Origin: Desulfosporosinus nitroreducens
GTDB taxonomy: Bacteria; Bacillota; Desulfitobacteriia; Desulfitobacteriales; Desulfitobacteriaceae
Assembly: GCF_023897015.1 (NCBI RefSeq)
Contig: NZ_JAMHFY010000012.1
Coordinates: 62,001 to 126,000 of the forward strand
Length of the DNA: 64,000 nt
Reading direction: 5' to 3'
The first letter of the stretch is position 1, and every line of letters starts with the position of its first letter. Positions 44,350 to 53,370 of this stretch are shown here, in pieces. Below the pieces are notes generated by a model. That model was not told the DNA's origin and searched no databases. It saw only the letters and a list, made by a program, of their open reading frames with translations. A program made the translations under genes and the position numbers.

Positions 44350-44740
44350 GCTGGTTACCCGTCCTTTTTTGTAGCTTTATTTACACAATATGTGGCCGGG
44401 CTTACGAAGGTGAAGGCTCGTTCTCAAAAAATTATCCGTGGCCTGACGGCCTCACTAGGGCTCTGCTCTGTCCCTGAGGTTTACCGATTTTGTTTGTGTG
44501 TTGTGAAACAATCAAACAAGAGCACATTCAGTGGCATCGCACTCCTTGCCAAATCTCACAAACCGTCAGATCGAACTTCAGCTTTGCCCTATTCCGCCTG
44601 TGAGTAAAAGCAAATTGAAGCGTAGCCCTGATACTTAAAATCTGTGAGTGTCAAATCTGTGCGACGAACTGTCCAACAACAGCAGCTCAGGGTGTTAAAC
44701 GCTACTGACATATTCACTTGCCGCAGTTTCATATAAATAA
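44350..44740. other. Gene-poor stretch with an Fe-S-type coding remnant
   Basis: The upstream region of the DUF3102 gene. Plus strand 44643-44708 reads CECQICATNCP...KRY and stops, a ferredoxin-like cysteine spacing without a start or any domain before it, so it is a 3' remnant of a lost gene. A GGCCGTCAGGCC hairpin lies near 44441. Nothing else was recognised. Confidence 0.4.
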
Positions 44741-44756
44741 CTACTTTCCAAATTCT

Positions 44757-44779
44757 GAGAGAATATGAAAGTAGTAACC
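44757..44779 (+). repeat. 23-bp direct repeat, copy 1
   Basis: The 23 bases from GAGAGAATATG to AGTAGTAACC occur again without change at 54318-54340. Here CTACTTTC (44741-44748) also pairs with GAAAGTAG (44767-44774). It is followed by CCCGAGAATACGCGGGACGTTAGACG, which resembles half of the type B spacer. Confidence 0.75.
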
Positions 44780-44960
44780 AGACCCCGAGAATACGCGGGA
44801 CGTTAGACGACAGTCCTGAGCAGTCTTATTTGAGAGGAATGCAGTCATAAATATTGTAGTCAGTGGTTTGCGTATTATGAAGAGTATTAGAATGTAAAAG
44901 GGGCTCTTTTTTTGGAGGGGGTATCTGGTAGCTAGATGTTGATTAACAAAGGAGGTAACT

Positions 44961-46073
44961 ATGAGTATTTTGCTTGATCCTTTCACAATAAGAAACCTAG
45001 AGATAAGAAATCGGTTTGTTAGGTCAGCTACATACGACGGTTTTGCTAATGAAAATGGTCATGTTTCCGATGCCCAAATAAAGCTTTTCTCAGATTTAGC
45101 TGATGGTGGTGCGGGTCTAATCATAGCAGGTATAGCTTACGTTCATTATACCGGCCAGATATCGCCACATCAGAACTCCATTGCGGGGGATCAATTTATC
45201 TCAGGATTTGAAAAAGTCACAAAAGCAGTTCATGAGCGTGGCGCTAAAATTGCTATACAACTTTTTCATGGCGGAAAAGAAGCTAAGTATCTGAAGACGA
45301 AAAATATTCTTCCTTTAGCCCCATCAATTGTTGACAATGCCCCTTATTACTCAGGTGAATATCGAGAAATTACAGATAGCGAAATTTGGGAGGTGATTAA
45401 TGCATTTGGAGATGGAGCAATAAGAGCAAAAGAGGCAGGGTTTGATGCTGTACAGGTTCACGGTGCCCATGCTTACCTTTTAAGTCAATTTCTTTCACCT
45501 TTTACAAACCGAAGACAGGATCAATGGGGCGGAAGTCTTCAAAATCGCCTTCGTCTGCATTATGAAATATACAAAAACATTAGGAAAAAAGTTGGTGAGG
45601 ATTACCCAGTATTTATTAAGATTGGGGTTCAAGATGGTTTTATTGGTGGTCTTCAGTTAGATGAGGGAAAAGAGTCCGCCAAATTACTTGCAAAATTAGG
45701 ATTTGACTCTTTAGAAATTAGCCAGGGTTTAAGAGGTAAACGATATGAAGAGACTGAATACAAAGCCCATATTGATAGCCTTAACAAAGAGGCATATTAT
45801 CGTGAGTGGTGTCGAGAAATTAAGAGCCAATTAGATGTACCGATCATGATAGTCGGTGGTTTAAGAACCCTGTCTCTTATGGAAGAGATTGTTCAAAATA
45901 AAGAGGCAGATTGTGTATCATTGTGCCGTCCTTTCATATGTGAACCAGGTCTTGTAAACGATTGGGAAACAAATGAACACAAGAAACCAAAATGTATTTC
46001 ATGTAATAAGTGCGTTGACGCAATATACAAGGGAAAGCCTATAAATTGCATCCTAACTACACCACAAGTATAA
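44961..46073 (+). CDS. Old yellow enzyme-like NADH:flavin oxidoreductase
   Basis: A 370-residue FMN TIM barrel with RNRFVRSATYDGF, IQLFHGGKEA, AVQVHGAHAYLLSQFLSP and NRRQDQWGGSLQNR, and a cysteine-rich tail CISCNKCVD. It is related to the flavoenzyme of the lipid-like cluster (14494-15699) and to the N-terminal part of dienoyl-CoA reductases. It reduces an activated double bond; the substrate is unknown. AAGGAGG site seven bases before ATG. First gene of the plus-strand series in the accessory island. Confidence 0.87.
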   Translation: MSILLDPFTIRNLEIRNRFVRSATYDGFANENGHVSDAQIKLFSDLADGGAGLIIAGIAYVHYTGQISPHQNSIAGDQFISGFEKVTKAVHERGAKIAIQLFHGGKEAKYLKTKNILPLAPSIVDNAPYYSGEYREITDSEIWEVINAFGDGAIRAKEAGFDAVQVHGAHAYLLSQFLSPFTNRRQDQWGGSLQNRLRLHYEIYKNIRKKVGEDYPVFIKIGVQDGFIGGLQLDEGKESAKLLAKLGFDSLEISQGLRGKRYEETEYKAHIDSLNKEAYYREWCREIKSQLDVPIMIVGGLRTLSLMEEIVQNKEADCVSLCRPFICEPGLVNDWETNEHKKPKCISCNKCVDAIYKGKPINCILTTPQV

Positions 46074-46123
46074 CTGTGGATAGCATAATAGTTACAATTT
46101 ATGCTTTGTTTTACCGGGCCGTC

Positions 46124-46190
46124 GTCTAACTGAGTATTCCGGAACTTGGAAAAGATAGATGAATGTGGTTGGGGCGCGTCGGGAATTCTC
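46124..46190 (+). repeat. Palindromic spacer type B, copy 1
   Basis: GTCTAAC (46124-46130) is followed by GAGTATTCCGGA (46132-46143), which pairs with TCGGGAATTCTC (46179-46190) across a 35-base loop. The ATTCC..GA/TC.GGAAT core is shared with 48854-48903 and 50634-50687. Confidence 0.6.
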
Positions 46191-46272
46191 GGACTTTATC
46201 CGAAACCGCTAGGTCTTTATTTGGAAAACCAGAGGCTTTTCGGGTTAAAATGAAACTGAAGGAGGTAATAAT

Positions 46273-46608
46273 TTGAAGACTGGTAGTATAGAAGACCATG
46301 CCAATATCTTTTGTATTAAGTTATACGGCGTTGCTCTTCCCAAAGAAGGTCGGCTTGCTACGCTGGAAGAAGAGCGTAATATTCATAAATGGATCAGGAG
46401 CGTTAAGCTTGTAGATGAGGTAGAGGATGGTTCTTATGGGGAAGGGAAAATTGTTGTTGAGGTGATCCAAGGGAAACAGCCTGTTGAGATCAAAGCTATC
46501 GGGAGAGAAAAGATTGAAATGATAGATAATGTAGGTTTTCGGCGAGTATTGGAACATGTAGAAATGAAGGGATTACTCGATAAATTGAGTGGTTTTCAGT
46601 CGTCTTAG
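46273..46608 (+). CDS. Hypothetical protein, 111 residues
   Basis: A small acidic soluble protein with EEERNIHKWIRSVKLVDEVEDG and a later KPVEIKAIG-like segment; no recognised domain. TTG start eight bases after GAAGGAGG. The HEAT-repeat gene begins 25 bases downstream, so the two may be co-expressed. Confidence 0.65.
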   Translation: MKTGSIEDHANIFCIKLYGVALPKEGRLATLEEERNIHKWIRSVKLVDEVEDGSYGEGKIVVEVIQGKQPVEIKAIGREKIEMIDNVGFRRVLEHVEMKGLLDKLSGFQSS

Positions 46609-46633
46609 GTTGAAGTGAGGTGTTATAGACTTT

Positions 46634-47392
46634 ATGAAAATTGATTTATACAGGCAGGTTCTTAAAGAGATAAAAGATTGGGACCAATACCTTTTAAACG
46701 AGTCTTGCCTTCCTGGACCTAGAGCGAACCTTGAATTGATAGAGGCAGTTGCAGAAGAAGGAACTGAGGAAAGATTTATGCGGTACTTATCTTTCGATGC
46801 AGAGAAAGCTCCATTTGGTTCAGCAACTGAATTTTTGCCTATTTGTGGTGTTGTTGGTTTAGGAAGTCTGATATCTCAAGGAAACATGAAACATTGTGGT
46901 CTCTTGCGTGCGTCTGCTTCAGATATTAGATGGAGGATCAGAGAAGGGGTAGCGTTAGCCTTGCAAAGGTTTGGCGAATCGAATATGGATGGGCTGTTAG
47001 ATGAGATGCTAGAGTGGGCTAAAGGAACTCTGTTGGAAAAGAGGGCAGTAGTTGCGGCTTTGTGCGAACCAAAACTACTTAAGCAACCTAAAGAAATTCT
47101 AAGTGTATTACAAATTCTTGATAAAATTACGCAAGACATGTTAAACACCGAAAATAGAAAAGATAAGGACTTTAAAGTACTACGAAAAACATTAGGGTAT
47201 GGTTGGAGTGTTGCAGTGGTATCTGATCCTGAGAATGGAAAAAAGCTAATGGAAAAATGGTTTGTAAATGAGGATAAAGATATTAGGTGGATGATGAAGG
47301 AAAACTTGAGAAAAAAACGGTTAGTCAGAATGGATACAGATTGGACAAGAACTTGGAAATTAAATCTGGGTGTGGAAGAGACTTGTATATAA
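46634..47392 (+). CDS. HEAT-like repeat protein
   Basis: A 252-residue all-helical protein. The central part, SASDIRWRIREGVALALQRFG, is a typical HEAT repeat, and the whole resembles DNA-alkylation-repeat or HEAT proteins used as protein- or DNA-binding scaffolds. KDIRWMMKENLRKKRL near the end is another repeat. The catalytic residues of AlkD glycosylases could not be recognised, so only the fold is proposed. Confidence 0.7.
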   Translation: MKIDLYRQVLKEIKDWDQYLLNESCLPGPRANLELIEAVAEEGTEERFMRYLSFDAEKAPFGSATEFLPICGVVGLGSLISQGNMKHCGLLRASASDIRWRIREGVALALQRFGESNMDGLLDEMLEWAKGTLLEKRAVVAALCEPKLLKQPKEILSVLQILDKITQDMLNTENRKDKDFKVLRKTLGYGWSVAVVSDPENGKKLMEKWFVNEDKDIRWMMKENLRKKRLVRMDTDWTRTWKLNLGVEETCI

Positions 47393-47439
47393 TTTTTATA
47401 AAATAAATCGCGACTTGAACAACCCAAAATAGACCTTGA

Positions 47440-47676
47440 AACAAAGATCTTTTTATTCAAGGGATAGATAGAGACTCAATCATTATATTCAGGTCTTGCG
47501 AAACTGAAAAAGATCCTGTACTAAAAGAAAAACACCAGAAATCTACTGAAATTATGGATCAGAAAAGATTTCTGCTTGATCAAGTAGAAAAGATTTTAAG
47601 TAATGGAACATTTGAAGATAATAAAAGTATAGATATATGTTTTGATAGGGTTGGTATTTTGAAATTGGTACGGTAG
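47440..47676 (+). pseudogene. Open frame without start: 3' remnant of an unknown gene
   Basis: An open frame of 78 codons runs from after a TGA at 47437 to TAG at 47674-47676, reading DRDSIIIFRSCETEKDP and later FLLDQVEKILSNGTFEDNKS. Codon use looks normal and the text looks like a real protein end, but there is no start codon with a ribosome site. It is probably the tail of a gene lost by deletion. Confidence 0.45.
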
Positions 47677-47739
47677 TAAAGCACCCAATTATTTTAAATC
47701 AAATTTACCAGGACTTATACATAATTAGGAGGTTTCGGT

Positions 47740-48111
47740 TTGAGGTTCATTTATTATCTAAAAAAATTGAGAGATGGCTATGTAATTAATCAAGTGAAGC
47801 ATATTGAGTTACCTTTATTTAAACCATCGTCAACTGTTAGAAAAAGGTTGATATTTTCTGGAAGAGTGCAGAAGGTAGGGTTTAGATTAGAAGTATATGA
47901 ATTAGCGAAACGGCTGAACTTAACTGGCTGGGTTAAAAATAGAAATGATAAAAATGTTGAGAGTGAAGTACAGGGAGAAAATGAGAAAATTAATTTCCTA
48001 ATAAAATATTTAAAAACATTAAAAAGAGCATCTGTTCGTGATGTGGCAATAAACGAAATGCCGATTGTAGATGATGAGACAGATTTTGCGGTGATAAAGG
48101 AATGGTTTTAA
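47740..48111 (+). CDS. Acylphosphatase with N-terminal extension
   Basis: A 123-residue protein whose last 90 residues are an acylphosphatase: FSGRVQKVGFRLEVYELAKRLNLTGWVKNRNDKNVE contains the catalytic arginine (in VGFR) and the asparagine (in VKNRND) of the family. The usual GRVQGVGFR has K in place of G here. It hydrolyses acyl phosphates. The first 30 residues are an extra basic segment. TTG start after AGGAGG. Confidence 0.82.
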   Translation: MRFIYYLKKLRDGYVINQVKHIELPLFKPSSTVRKRLIFSGRVQKVGFRLEVYELAKRLNLTGWVKNRNDKNVESEVQGENEKINFLIKYLKTLKRASVRDVAINEMPIVDDETDFAVIKEWF

Positions 48112-48152
48112 TTCGCAATTTACTTATATAGAGTACATAATTACGTAGCTCA

Positions 48153-48183
48153 AGGGTCCGGCGTCCATGGCGGTCTCTGAATC
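48153..48183 (+). repeat. Palindromic spacer type A, copy 2
   Basis: AGGGTCCGGCGTCCATGG then CGGTCTCTGAAT. It differs from copy 3 at only two of 30 positions. Confidence 0.7.
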
Positions 48184-48339
48184 TGGAGGCGTATTCTTTA
48201 TTTAATCAAAGTTGACGAATCTGCCAAAGTGCTTTAAATATCCTATAACGGCAAAGTCGTAGGTCAAAAGGCAGAAGAAGAGGACATGCTAATAATTCAT
48301 TCGGGAATGTATATAGTTTTCTGTAGGAGGTGGGGTTTT

Positions 48340-48605
48340 GTGAAAAGATTAAGATTTATTGCAAAAATCATATTCGTGATTTCTATTCCTTTTATTCTAA
48401 AAGCATTAGATCTTTACAATAGATTTTATCACGAGGTATGGGATGGAGATGGGATAGGCCTGTACTTTTTTGGTATTGAAATCAATGATAAGCTTCCTTA
48501 TGGACAAATACATTCTATCTCTGGAGTTTCTTAGCAATTGGGATATTATTAATCATATTTTCTGTTATTTTATTTATTAGAACGAAAAGACCTAAAGAGT
48601 ATTGA
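48340..48605 (+). pseudogene. Small two-helix membrane protein, frameshifted near 48525
   Basis: GTG at 48340 after TAGGAGG starts a frame with one membrane helix (FIAKIIFVISIPFILKAL) and GIGLYFFGIEINDKLPYG, which stops at 48534. The next frame continues at once with SFLAIGILLIIFSVILFIR and ends KRPKEY at 48605, a plausible second helix and tail. One base inserted or lost near 48525 would join them. Unknown function; could be a sequencing error. Confidence 0.5.
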
Positions 48606-49032
48606 TGTTTTCTAAGACCACATTAGAACATCAAAAGTAAGTTTTTTCGCTATTGAGTGAAGAGGATTTGGGGTGCGACGTCCTGCGGCCTCTAAATTAG
48701 AGCATGGCGAACTCTGGAAAATATGCTATATTGGATCGCTTCGGGTATTCGGTTCGATGAACATACAGGGCGGAAGGAAGAAAAGGAATTTCTGTTTAAT
48801 TGTAGAAGTAACTAAATATCTGGGTGGCTCAAAGAGACCACTTATTATAACGGGGGATTCCTGACCTTAGCCAAAATGGATGTAATATGGCGTCGGGAAT
48901 CCCTAAAACGTTATCTGTAATGGCTGAAGAAATATTCTTTGATACTGTGAACGAATGAGGAAAATCTTTGTAATCAATACGAGATTTGCTTTTGGCAAAT
49001 GAATATTAGTTTGGCAGTAGGGGTGTGGCGAA
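48606..49032. other. Spacer region with degenerate repeats
   Basis: About 430 bases. It holds a GGTGCGACGTCCTGCGGCCTCT segment resembling spacer type A and a full type B palindrome (48854-48903). A 63-codon frame at 48673 was judged to be chance. Confidence 0.5.
48854..48903 (+). repeat. Palindromic spacer type B, copy 2
   Basis: GGGATTCCTGAC (48854-48865) pairs with GTCGGGAATCCC (48892-48903) at 11 of 12 positions around a 26-base loop. AACG before and ACGTT after extend the symmetry loosely. Confidence 0.65.
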
Positions 49033-49476
49033 GTGAAAATAAAGAGAATTTACCTAGTGATTTTAATAGGATTTATCATCATGACCCAAGGAGCCTGCGG
49101 AAAACTAGCTAAAACAGAAGCTCGAAAATACATTGAAATCAATGAAGTTGTTAAAGAAGTATTCTTAACTGACAAAGGATTCAGCGATGAACTTGCTAAA
49201 CATGTGACTAAGGAAGTCTTTAATAAAACCAACATCTACAATGCCTATCCGGTTAATTCTACTGAATATAAAAAACCTTTTAGCGTTGACTTTAGTTTGG
49301 CCGAAATTTCACAGAAAAAAGCCAATGACATCCTCAAGGTAGAAATGATCTATTCAGTAGTTATAGCTGACTATAATAGAAAAATTGTTGGTGGTTCTAG
49401 GGATGTAACGATTACATTCACAGTTCAAATGGTCGACGACGGTTGGATAATTATCGACAAGGAAGAACGGCCATAG
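49033..49476 (+). CDS. Predicted lipoprotein of unknown function
   Basis: A 147-residue protein with a lipoprotein signal peptide ending in lipobox TQGAC (Cys23), then a small alpha-beta domain with VTITFTVQMVDDGWIIIDKEER, like the NTF2/DUF4878-type domains on exported lipoproteins. It should be anchored outside the membrane. GTG start. No neighbour suggests a role. Confidence 0.7.
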   Translation: MKIKRIYLVILIGFIIMTQGACGKLAKTEARKYIEINEVVKEVFLTDKGFSDELAKHVTKEVFNKTNIYNAYPVNSTEYKKPFSVDFSLAEISQKKANDILKVEMIYSVVIADYNRKIVGGSRDVTITFTVQMVDDGWIIIDKEERP

Positions 49477-49660
49477 TGTATTCACAGTCGTGTTAGAAGG
49501 GATAAAGAAACTGCCAGATTACGTCGCATTTGGGTGCGCCATCCATCATATGAAAGAGGGTTTGCAACATCGGAGAAGACATTTTGGGTAATAACCAGAC
49601 GTCCCAAACACTCGGACCGTTTGACGCCATGCCTAAGATATGAAAGAGGAAGGGGAGCAA

Positions 49661-50563
49661 GTGAGAATACTAAAGATTTATCAGGTTGATTCATTTACTA
49701 CTGAAAAATTTAAGGGAAATCCTGCTGGTGTAGTTTTGAACGCAGATGGACTTACTGATCAGGAAATGTTAAACATTGCTCGGGAAATGAACAATTCGGA
49801 AACGGCATTTATATTCAAGCCGGATGGAGCTGATCATGAGGTTAAGATCAGATATTTTACTCCGAAAACTGAAGTGCCAGTTTGTGGACATGCCACAATT
49901 GCTGCGCACTATGTTCGGGCACTAGAACATAAACTTAGCGCTTCAACAGTAATGCATAAGATTGGAATTGGAATTTTACCAGTTGAAATAATTAAAGAGA
50001 GCAGTGATTATTCCATATTAATGACTCAGGGTGAAATTGAATTTTATCCACCACTTGCTATGCAAGAAAGGGATAAAATCGTTAATGCCCTGGGACTAAA
50101 AGAGGACGATTTAGATCAACGATGCCCAATTCAAATTGTTTCTACAGGACATTCGAAGGTTATGATTGGAATTAAAACTAGATGTAGATTGAACGACTTG
50201 TTCCCAGATATGCAAGCATTAGCCCAAATAAGTAAAACGATTAACTGCAACGGCTATTTTGTTTTTACAATGGATTCGGAACAAAAGGATATCTTGACTC
50301 ATGGAAGAATGTTTGCGCCTTACATTGGAATTAACGAAGATCCGGTAACAGGAAACGCTAATGGTCCCCTTGGGGCATATTTAGTAAAACACGGATTGGT
50401 TGAACATGATAAGTCTAACTTTTCTTTTAAGAGCGAACAAGGGCATGCAATTGGGCGAAGTGGTCTAGTAAACGTGATTGTTCATTTAGATGATGGAGAG
50501 CCTAAACAAGTCAAAATTGGGGGAAGAGCGGTTATTGTGTTTAAGACCGAGATTGAGATTTAA
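49661..50563 (+). CDS. PhzF family isomerase-like protein
   Basis: A 300-residue protein of the diaminopimelate epimerase fold. MRILKIYQVDSFT, GNPAGVVLN, NNSETAF with the catalytic glutamate (E47), TPKTEVPVCGHATIAAHY and EDPVTGNANGPLGAYLV are the landmarks. PhzF itself isomerises a phenazine precursor, but stand-alone members have unknown substrates and no phenazine gene is present. GTG at 49661 follows GGAAGGGG; ATG 49640 is inside a repeated ATATGAAAGAGG motif. Confidence 0.85.
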   Translation: MRILKIYQVDSFTTEKFKGNPAGVVLNADGLTDQEMLNIAREMNNSETAFIFKPDGADHEVKIRYFTPKTEVPVCGHATIAAHYVRALEHKLSASTVMHKIGIGILPVEIIKESSDYSILMTQGEIEFYPPLAMQERDKIVNALGLKEDDLDQRCPIQIVSTGHSKVMIGIKTRCRLNDLFPDMQALAQISKTINCNGYFVFTMDSEQKDILTHGRMFAPYIGINEDPVTGNANGPLGAYLVKHGLVEHDKSNFSFKSEQGHAIGRSGLVNVIVHLDDGEPKQVKIGGRAVIVFKTEIEI

Positions 50564-50624
50564 AAAGAGTTTAAGACAGAAGAGATGACTTTAATTTATA
50601 AGGGACAAGCTGAGCTGGCACAGA

Positions 50625-50687
50625 GTCTAACACGGTATTCTCGACACTTAGTAAAGATGAAAGTGGTTAGGCGCGTTCGGGAATACC
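50625..50687 (+). repeat. Palindromic spacer type B, copy 3
   Basis: GTCTAAC (50625-50631), then GGTATTCTCGAC (50634-50645) pairing with TTCGGGAATACC (50676-50687). GTTAGGC (50666-50672) lies in the loop. This is the best-preserved copy. Confidence 0.7.
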
Positions 50688-50738
50688 TAAACGATATAGG
50701 CCATCTGGATGGTTCTAGATAAACGTGGGAGGAACATC

Positions 50739-51113
50739 ATGGCAATTAGCGAGAGTTACCAAGAATATGTAGTAGACCAACTTAGAGTGTTAGGTCGCGT
50801 TACTGTTAAAAAGATGTTTGGCGGTGCAGGTGTTTACTATGACAGTTTAATTTTTGGATTACTTGCGGATGACGTCCTATACTTCAAAGTGGATGACTCC
50901 AATAGGTCGGACTATGAACGAGCGGGAATGGAACCTTTTCAACCATTTGCTGAAAAGCCCATGGTAATGCCATATTATGAAGTTCCAGTTGATATCTTGG
51001 AAAATATAGAACTGTTAGCTGAGTGGGCTAAGAAAGCTTTAATAGCATCTAGAAATAAATACACAAAGCCTAAAAAACAAAGAATTGGAAAGAGTGGTCA
51101 ATGTTTTAAGTAA
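50739..51113 (+). CDS. TfoX/Sxy N-terminal domain protein
   Basis: A 124-residue protein made of the TfoX N-terminal domain: VVDQLRVLGRVTVKKMFGGAGVYYDSLIFGLLADDVLYFK and MPYYEVPVDILEN region. In gammaproteobacteria TfoX controls competence, but isolated domains in Firmicutes have no known role. ATG 50739 follows GGGAGG; an upstream ATG at 50709 has no site. Confidence 0.85.
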   Translation: MAISESYQEYVVDQLRVLGRVTVKKMFGGAGVYYDSLIFGLLADDVLYFKVDDSNRSDYERAGMEPFQPFAEKPMVMPYYEVPVDILENIELLAEWAKKALIASRNKYTKPKKQRIGKSGQCFK

Positions 51114-51248
51114 ATACAAATAATCACATGTTCTGGGAAGATACTTTGCATTTTACAGACTCAGATATAACTTATTTTCAGTGTTGTTGTCATTGTTGAT
51201 ACTCTACTGATAATTTTAGGTAAACAATTGTTGATAAAGGAGCAAAAA

Positions 51249-51704
51249 ATGTTAAATATACGTCGTGCTAAACCATATGAACATCAAATATTAACCGATA
51301 TTGCAATTAAATCCGAGGCTTATTGGGGAAATAATTCTGATTATATGGATGAATTTAAGTCAGTATACAAGGTAACTGAAGAGTTTATATGCTATAATCC
51401 AACTTTTGTTATAGAAGATGATAATATTGTGGGATTTTACGGTATTTTGATAGATGACAAGGAAGTTTTCTTAGAATACCTCTTTATTGAACCCAAAAGT
51501 ATAGGTAGAGGGTATGGAAAATTATTATGGATTCATTTGGTGAATACATGCAAATCTTTAAGAATTAAAGAATTTGTTATAGTTACAAGCCCGCAAGCTA
51601 AAGAATTTTATCTAAAAATGGGGGCAATACCCTTTGGAGAAGTAGAATCTCTTCTGAAAAAAGGACGTATAATTCCACGATTAATTTATAGTGGACTTGT
51701 GTAA
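51249..51704 (+). CDS. GNAT family N-acetyltransferase
   Basis: A 151-residue acetyltransferase: LNIRRAKPYEHQIL at the start, the acetyl-CoA site IEPKSIGRGYGKLLW (near 84-98) and SPQAKEFYLKMGAIPFG at the end of the fold. It transfers an acetyl group from acetyl-CoA to an unknown amine. ATG 51249 follows AAGGAG; TTG 51228 is a weaker alternative. Confidence 0.85.
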   Translation: MLNIRRAKPYEHQILTDIAIKSEAYWGNNSDYMDEFKSVYKVTEEFICYNPTFVIEDDNIVGFYGILIDDKEVFLEYLFIEPKSIGRGYGKLLWIHLVNTCKSLRIKEFVIVTSPQAKEFYLKMGAIPFGEVESLLKKGRIIPRLIYSGLV

Positions 51705-51731
51705 ATAGTGGCTTTAGTGAAAGGATGTTTG

Positions 51732-51762
51732 AGGGTCCGTCGTCCATGGCGGACTCTGAATA
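51732..51762 (+). repeat. Palindromic spacer type A, copy 3
   Basis: AGGGTCCGTCGTCCATGG then CGGACTCTGAAT. GGGTCCG can pair with CGGACTC (one G-T), so the stem is better here than in copy 2. Confidence 0.7.
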
Positions 51763-51822
51763 AGGGGTCGGTGTAAAATGGCTGGCAAGAGGGTTTAATG
51801 AGTCTTTTAAGGAGAGCAAAAA

Positions 51823-52248
51823 ATGATTATTAGGAAATTCGAGCATTTCGATACTGAAGAATTAGTAGAGCTCTGGTACAACGCAAGTGTAATCGCTCAC
51901 TCCTTTATTCCCAAGGAAATGTGGGAATCTCACAAAGGGGAGTTAAGGAATAAGTATCTACCAATTGCAGAGACTTGGGTTGCCGAGGAAAGTGGTTTAT
52001 TAATCGGGTTTATTTCTATACTAGAAAATTACATAGGCGGTTTATTTGTTACGCCTACAAAGCAGGGATTAGGTGTCGGCACAAAACTAATCGAGCAGGC
52101 AAAACTAGAAAATATGCAGTTAAAAGTTGGTGTATATAGTAAGAATATTGATGCCAGAAGATTCTATACTAAAAACGGGTTTACATATTGGAGCGAGGAA
52201 GTTCAACCTGAAACAGGTGAAATCGTAATAAATATGGCATTAGACTAA
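51823..52248 (+). CDS. GNAT family N-acetyltransferase
   Basis: A 141-residue acetyltransferase: MIIRKFEHFDTEELVELW, the helper segment IGGLFVTPTKQGLGVGTKLIEQAK with the acetyl-CoA loop QGLGVGT, and YSKNIDARRFYTKNGFTYW. It resembles YjaB/PhnO-like members that acetylate small amines. AAGGAG site 9 bases before ATG. Confidence 0.87.
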   Translation: MIIRKFEHFDTEELVELWYNASVIAHSFIPKEMWESHKGELRNKYLPIAETWVAEESGLLIGFISILENYIGGLFVTPTKQGLGVGTKLIEQAKLENMQLKVGVYSKNIDARRFYTKNGFTYWSEEVQPETGEIVINMALD

Positions 52249-52348
52249 GAACAAAGCACTTCAGTTAATAGGGATTCCAGACATTCAGAGTAATAGTTTA
52301 GATACTTTTAATACAGGATGTGCGAAAGCCCAACTAGATCGTTAAGAA

Positions 52349-52549
52349 ATGAAGCCGACTTTTCAGCTGACCCAGTATGGTGTGATATTTGTAACTGTAA
52401 TCTGTATTTATCTACTCCAATATCAGTTGAACTTAAGGAAGCGCTTGAATCTGATCTATAAAGTCGTGAACAAACTCGTTAATCAATATAATATTAAATT
52501 CCCTTCGGAGAAACCTATTTACAAAGAAGATTCTAATAGCAGAATTTGA
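52349..52549 (+). CDS. Small single-helix membrane protein, 66 residues
   Basis: One hydrophobic helix (YGVIFVTVICIYLLQYQL, residues 10-27) followed by a basic cytoplasmic-type tail. The ribosome site is weak (TTAAGAA). No family was recognised. It lies between a GNAT gene and a degenerate spacer carrying CGTCTAACAGTGTATCCTG. Confidence 0.45.
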   Translation: MKPTFQLTQYGVIFVTVICIYLLQYQLNLRKRLNLIYKVVNKLVNQYNIKFPSEKPIYKEDSNSRI

Positions 52550-52808
52550 TGATCAGTAGACTTAGACTTATTTACAGGAGGACCAGATTTACCGTGAGAA
52601 ATTTATGCTTGTCTTTATGCGAAGCTGTACTTCGTCTAACAGTGTATCCTGAAATCTGAGAAAATATGGATGTGAATAGCAGGCTCTGGGAGGCCTCGGC
52701 ACAGGATTTTCTATGAAAGATGAGGAAGAATCACATGTCCATGCTGGGGATTAGAAAAAAATATTGTTCTAAGAGAACGTTTACCTGGTGCTGGGAGGAG
52801 GAATAAAT

Positions 52809-53165
52809 GTGGCGGGTAAAGTTAGGGTTCGACCAAGCAAATCTCAATCTTTAACAGGAATGATTGGGGGAGCAGTTTTTGTTTTTATCGGTTTTAGTCT
52901 AATAGAGCTCATTGGTACGTTTTCATTAATGTTTACTATTATGGGATTGGTCATCGGCGGCCTACACGCGTATAATTTCTTTAGCAATAGAGGTATGACA
53001 TCTTGGGAAATAGAAGAAGATCCGATTCATGCTACCGCATATAGAGAAAGAGATTTCGAAACAAGTCTACGTAAGCTAAATAAACTTAAAGAAGATGGGC
53101 TAATTAGTGAAAATGAATTTGAGAAGAAACGTATAGAGATAATGAAATCAGAATGGTACGGGTAA
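52809..53165 (+). CDS. Membrane protein with C-terminal SHOCT domain
   Basis: A 118-residue protein with two membrane helices (about 18-62) and a C-terminal SHOCT motif, LRKLNKLKEDGLISENEFEKKRIEI (written as landmarks L-K-L-K-E-D-G-L-I-S-E-x-E-F-E-x-K). SHOCT is a short oligomerisation domain found at the ends of many bacterial proteins. GTG 52809 follows GGGAGG. Confidence 0.75.
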   Translation: MAGKVRVRPSKSQSLTGMIGGAVFVFIGFSLIELIGTFSLMFTIMGLVIGGLHAYNFFSNRGMTSWEIEEDPIHATAYRERDFETSLRKLNKLKEDGLISENEFEKKRIEIMKSEWYG

Positions 53166-53370
53166 ACGAGCAAATTGGATGGCGTTCTAGAAGTCGACCC
53201 TATAGGAGAATCAAGAATACTGACGGTGAAAACGAGCCGATCAAGGTTTCATTAGGCGGTTGGCTTTCTGCATGTTGAGGATTTCAAAGCTTTTCACAAG
53301 GTAATTATTGATTAATGTGATTGTAGGATATTGCGAAATAAGGTAATAACCTCTACGAGGAGTCGGATAA

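Noticed and set aside
44206-44607. 133-codon plus-strand frame across the DUF3102 gene start
   Set aside because: It is mostly antisense to a better-supported gene and has no domain or ribosome site.
46876-47460. 194-codon minus-strand frame opposite the HEAT-like gene
   Set aside because: Antisense shadow with unlikely composition.
48673-48864. 63-codon frame in a spacer region
   Set aside because: It overlaps degenerate spacer repeats and has no ribosome site or recognisable protein features.
46124-50687. Canonical integron attC sites
   Set aside because: Core-like motifs exist, but their positions relative to the palindrome do not match attC architecture and no integrase is seen; kept only as a hypothesis.
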